64,000 bases of DNA from RAM1 sp943372515 (GTDB lineage: Bacteria > Pseudomonadota > Gammaproteobacteria > Burkholderiales > Burkholderiaceae_C). Below the pieces are notes generated by a model. That model saw nothing but the letters and a program-made list of their open reading frames with translations, was not told the DNA's origin and ran no database searches. The position numbers were made by a program, and so were the translations under genes. Below, piece by piece: positions 60,986 to 64,000 of this stretch (position 1 is its first letter; the number at the start of each line of letters is the position of its first letter). Location: assembly GCA_943372515.1 (NCBI GenBank), contig CALRYY010000004.1, positions 1-64,000 on the forward strand. The letters run 5' to 3'.

Positions 60986-61972
60986 TCACCACGTCAGGAC
61001 GATCTTGCCGATGTGCTGGTTGGATTCCATCAGCACATGGGCCTTCGCTGCATCAGCAGCGACAAACGTACTGTGGATCACGGGCTTGATGGCGCCGCTT
61101 TCCAGCAGGGGCCACACCTTCGATTGCAGCGACTTTGCAATCGCAGCCTTGAACGCCACAGGCCGGGGGCGCAGCGTGGATCCGGTAATGAGCAGCCGCT
61201 TGCGCAGCACCAACCCGGCGTTGAATTCGCTCTTGACGCCGCCCTGCACCGCAATGATGACCAGGCGGCCGTCTTCAGCCAGGCATTCGATCTCGCGGGC
61301 CACGTAGCTGCCGGCCACCATGTCCAGCACCACATTCACACCAACACCACCGGTCAGGCGTTTGGCCTCTTCAGCAAAGTCATGGGTCTTGTAGTTGATG
61401 GCATGGTCGGCGCCCAGCGCCACGCAGGCGGCGCACTTGTCGTCGCTGCCGGCCGTGACGATCACACGCGCGCCCAGTGCCTTGGCCATCTGGATGGCTG
61501 TAACGCCAATACCGCTGGAACCCCCCTGGATCAACAAGGTCTCGCCCACCTGCAGACGCGCGCGGTCAAACACATTGCTCCAGACAGTAAAGAATGTCTC
61601 GGGCAAGGACGCAGCCTCGATGTCGGTGAAGCCCTGGGGGACCGGCAGGCACTGGCCCACAGGCGCCACGCAAAGCTGCGCATAGCCGCCACCGGCCACC
61701 AGCGCGCAAACGCGGTCGCCCACCTTGAAGCCCGCAGCCGCCAGGGCCGCTGCATCGCCCGATTCAATGACGCCGGACACCTCCAGCCCCGGGATGTCCG
61801 AGGCGCCGGGCGGCACGGGGTAGTTGCCCGTGCGCTGCAACACATCAGGACGGTTCACGCCACTGGCCGCCACGCGGATCAACAACTCATCCGCGCCCGC
61901 AACAGGCACTGGCCGCTCGCCCAGACGCAGGACGTCTGGCGCACCAAAACTGCTGATTTCAATGGCTTTCAT
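60986..61972 (-). CDS. NAD(P)H-quinone oxidoreductase (zinc-free MDR, PIG3-like)
   Basis: A 328-residue zinc-independent medium-chain reductase. The N-terminal GroES-like part includes VNRPDVLQRTGNYPVPPGASDIPGLEVSG, as in quinone oxidoreductases of the TP53I3/PIG3 group, and the Rossmann part has GGSSGIGVTAIQMAKALGARVIVTAGSDDK. It lacks the catalytic and structural zinc cysteines. NADPH-dependent reduction of quinones is expected; the natural substrate is unknown. It lies between pnp and tpiA, separated from pnp by a double stem-loop. Confidence 0.9.
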   Translation of the reverse strand: MKAIEISSFGAPDVLRLGERPVPVAGADELLIRVAASGVNRPDVLQRTGNYPVPPGASDIPGLEVSGVIESGDAAALAAAGFKVGDRVCALVAGGGYAQLCVAPVGQCLPVPQGFTDIEAASLPETFFTVWSNVFDRARLQVGETLLIQGGSSGIGVTAIQMAKALGARVIVTAGSDDKCAACVALGADHAINYKTHDFAEEAKRLTGGVGVNVVLDMVAGSYVAREIECLAEDGRLVIIAVQGGVKSEFNAGLVLRKRLLITGSTLRPRPVAFKAAIAKSLQSKVWPLLESGAIKPVIHSTFVAADAAKAHVLMESNQHIGKIVLTW

Positions 61973-61982
61973 ATGTTTTCAG

Positions 61983-62029
61983 GCCTCGGCTCCCACAAGG
62001 GGAGCCGAGGCGCTATCAAAACGATAGCG
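61983..62029 (-). terminator. Tandem stem-loops downstream of pnp
   Basis: Two perfect stems lie between the pnp stop and the quinone oxidoreductase start: CGCTATC/GATAGCG (62011-62017 and 62023-62029, five-base loop) and a 12-bp stem with arms 61983-61994 and 62000-62011. They share base 62011, so they cannot both form completely. On the minus strand they begin two bases after pnp. No T-run follows; termination or mRNA protection is plausible. Confidence 0.55.
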
Positions 62030-62030
62030 A

Positions 62031-64000
62031 TTACTCCTGCGGCGCTGCCGGTGCCTGGGGCTGCGGCTCGCGCTGTTCACGCGGTGCGGGAGCCGGGCGG
62101 TCCAGCAGGGCCCGCATGGACAGCTTGACACGCCCCTTCTCGTCGGTCTCCAGCACCTTGACCTTGACGATCTGGCCTTCGGTCAGGTAGTCAGTCACCT
62201 TTTCAACACGCTCGTGGGCGATCTGGCTGATGTGCAGCAGGCCGTCCTTGCCCGGCAGCAGGTTGATCAGCGCGCCGAAGTCCAGGATCTTGGTGACCGG
62301 GCCTTCGTAGATCTTGCCGATTTCCACTTCCGCGGTGATCTGCTCGATGCGCTTCTTGGCAACGTCGGCCTTTTCGGCGTCGGTGGCCGCAATGGTGATG
62401 GTGCCGTCTTCCTCGATGTTGATCTGGCAGCCGGTCTCTTCGGTCAGCGCGCGAATGACGGCGCCGCCCTTGCCGATCACGTCACGGATCTTCTCGGGGT
62501 TGATCTTCATGGTGTACAGCTTGGGCGCGAAGCTGGAGACTTCGGCCTTGGCTTCGCCCATGGCAGCCTGCATCGTGCCCAGGATATGCACGCGTGCTTC
62601 CTTGGCCTGGGCCAGCGCGACCTGCATGATTTCGCGGGTGATGCCCTGGATCTTGATGTCCATCTGCAGCGCGGTGATGCCGGCAGTCGTGCCTGCCACC
62701 TTGAAGTCCATGTCACCCAGGTGATCTTCGTCGCCCAGGATGTCGGTCAGCACAGCAAAACGGTTGCCGTCCTTGATCAGGCCCATGGCGATACCGGCCA
62801 CGTGGGCCTTCATGGGCACGCCAGCGTCCATCAGAGCCAGGCAGCCGCCGCACACGGAGGCCATGGACGACGAACCGTTGGATTCGGTGATCTCGGACAC
62901 TACACGCATCGTGTAGGGGAATTCTTCCTTGGTCGGCAGCACGGCAACCAGTGCGCGCTTGGCCAGGCGGCCGTGGCCGATTTCGCGGCGCTTGGTGCTG
63001 CCCATGCGGCCAACTTCGCCAGTGGCGAAGGGAGGCATGTTGTAGTGCAGCATGAAGCGGTCTTCGTATTCGCCCATCAGCGCGTCGATGCGCTGCGCGT
63101 CGCGCTCGGTGCCCAGCGTGGCCACCACCAGCGCCTGCGTTTCGCCGCGCGTGAACAGGGCCGAGCCGTGTGTGCGGGGCAGCACGCTGTTGCGGATTTC
63201 AATGGCACGCACGGTGCGTGTGTCGCGCCCGTCAATGCGGGGCTCGCCAGCCAGGATCTGGCTGCGCACGATTTTGGCTTCGATGTCGAACAGCAGCGCG
63301 TCAACCTTGACGGCGTCAAATTCGACGCCCTCGGCCTTCAGCGCGGCCAGCGTGGAAGCGGTGGCTTCGCGCAGGGCTTGCGTGCGGGCCTGCTTGCTGC
63401 GGATCTGGTAAGCGGCGCGCAGCTTGTCTTCAGCCAGCGCGTTGATCTTGGCGATCAGCGGCTCATCCTTGGCCGGCGGCTGCCAGTCCCAGGCCGGCTT
63501 GCCGGCGTCGCGCACCAGTTCATGAATGGCGTTGATCGCGATCTTGCCCTGGTCGTGGCCGAACACCACGGCACCCAGCATGACTTCTTCAGACAGTTGC
63601 AGCGCTTCGGACTCGACCATCAGCACGGCGGCTTCGGTGCCGGCCACGATCAGGTCCATCTGGCTGTCCTTGCGCTGGGTCTGGCCCGGGTTCAGGACGT
63701 ATTCGCCGTTGATGTAGCCAACGCGCGCGGCGCCGATGGGGCCGTTGAACGGCAGGCCGGAGACCGACAGCGCGGCGCTCACGCCGATCATGGCGGCGAT
63801 GTCGGCGTCCACTTCGGGGTTCAGCGAAAGCGTGTGGATGACCACGTGCACTTCGTTGAAGAAGCCTTCAGGGAACAGCGGGCGGATCGGGCGGTCGATG
63901 AGGCGGCTGGTCAGGGTTTCGTGTTCGCTGGGCTTGGCTTCACGCTTGAAGAAACTGCCGGGGATCTTGCCTGCGGCGTACGTCTTCTCGATGTAGTCCA
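62031..64000 (-). CDS. pnp: Polyribonucleotide nucleotidyltransferase (5' end outside the window)
   Basis: Polynucleotide phosphorylase degrades RNA 3' to 5' with phosphate. The visible 656 residues start within the first RNase PH domain (EKTYAAGKIPGSFFKREAKPSE, then RLIDRPIRPLFPEGF) and include the helical linker, the second RNase PH domain with GDEDHLGDMDFKVAGT, a KH domain (INPEKIRDVIGKGGAVIRALTEETG) and an S1 domain (GKIYEGPVTKILDFGALINLLPGKDGLLHISQI). The tail is rich in Pro, Gln and Glu. About 40-50 N-terminal residues lie beyond the right edge. rpsO, the usual neighbour, should be outside too. Confidence 0.96.
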   Translation of the reverse strand, partial: DYIEKTYAAGKIPGSFFKREAKPSEHETLTSRLIDRPIRPLFPEGFFNEVHVVIHTLSLNPEVDADIAAMIGVSAALSVSGLPFNGPIGAARVGYINGEYVLNPGQTQRKDSQMDLIVAGTEAAVLMVESEALQLSEEVMLGAVVFGHDQGKIAINAIHELVRDAGKPAWDWQPPAKDEPLIAKINALAEDKLRAAYQIRSKQARTQALREATASTLAALKAEGVEFDAVKVDALLFDIEAKIVRSQILAGEPRIDGRDTRTVRAIEIRNSVLPRTHGSALFTRGETQALVVATLGTERDAQRIDALMGEYEDRFMLHYNMPPFATGEVGRMGSTKRREIGHGRLAKRALVAVLPTKEEFPYTMRVVSEITESNGSSSMASVCGGCLALMDAGVPMKAHVAGIAMGLIKDGNRFAVLTDILGDEDHLGDMDFKVAGTTAGITALQMDIKIQGITREIMQVALAQAKEARVHILGTMQAAMGEAKAEVSSFAPKLYTMKINPEKIRDVIGKGGAVIRALTEETGCQINIEEDGTITIAATDAEKADVAKKRIEQITAEVEIGKIYEGPVTKILDFGALINLLPGKDGLLHISQIAHERVEKVTDYLTEGQIVKVKVLETDEKGRVKLSMRALLDRPAPAPREQREPQPQAPAAPQE

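Overview
The window is a GC-rich chromosomal segment of a betaproteobacterium, most likely Comamonadaceae (Acidovorax/Hydrogenophaga/Rhodoferax type). The grounds are the strongly G/C third codon positions, a 14-gene complex I operon with separate nuoC and nuoD and no N7 cysteines in NuoG, the order pnp - quinone oxidoreductase - tpiA - secG - tRNA-Leu(GAG) - nuoA-N, and the style of queG/tsaE/amidase/mutL/miaA. This placement is inference from gene content; no 16S gene is present.

Left part (1-17.7 kb): the tail of an Ala/Pro-rich protein, then the widely conserved queG-tsaE-amidase-mutL-miaA neighbourhood, interrupted by accessory genes. These are a glycine-zipper lipoprotein, a two-subunit Rieske oxygenase resembling salicylate 5-hydroxylase, a lipoprotein cyclophilin coupled to a secreted alpha/beta hydrolase, a DedA protein, a CHASE/PAS histidine kinase with a stand-alone response regulator, a lipoprotein hydrolase, a YgjP-type metallopeptidase and a Bcr/CflA exporter. 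An MacB/LolD-type ABC ATPase gene follows miaA.

Middle part (17.7-35.9 kb): an accessory region that appears to separate that ATPase from its likely permease (35.9-38.5 kb) and AttH-like partner (39.6-40.7 kb). It opens with a DUF4143 ATPase gene behind an AT-rich leader. Then come a MocR/TauR-type regulator and, divergently, nine closely packed genes: TauABC-type ABC importer, HisD/HpsN-family dehydrogenase, DegT aminotransferase, CuyA-type cysteate sulfo-lyase, YeiH-type exporter, Asp/Glu-type racemase and an alpha/beta hydrolase. I read this as a catabolic operon for an amino-hydroxy sulfonate. The best candidate is cysteinolate, the sulfonate analogue of histidinol: uptake, four-electron oxidation to cysteate, racemisation if needed, cleavage to pyruvate, ammonium and sulfite, and sulfite export. 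No genes for the known taurine routes are present. This is the most interesting system in the window. After it come a YCII/SigJ-type sigma factor pair, two acetyltransferases, a serine/threonine dehydratase-like enzyme, an NTF2-like protein, a BrnT/BrnA-like toxin-antitoxin pair and a lipoprotein glycerophosphodiesterase.

Right part (35.9-64 kb): the FtsX permease, a cysteine synthase-fold PLP enzyme, the AttH-like protein, a secreted putative zinc peptidase, an MsbA-type ABC exporter and an orphan CesT-type secretion chaperone. Beyond these lies a long minus-strand block read from the right edge: pnp (5' end outside the window), quinone oxidoreductase, tpiA, secG, tRNA-Leu, nuoA to nuoN, then DUF2818, Nudix and DUF1178 genes. 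Several stem-loops mark transcript boundaries. No CRISPR array, rRNA or recognisable insertion sequence was seen, and no gene-free stretch exceeds 300 bases; the longest, about 280 bases at 20470-20749, is the divergent control region of the sulfonate operon.
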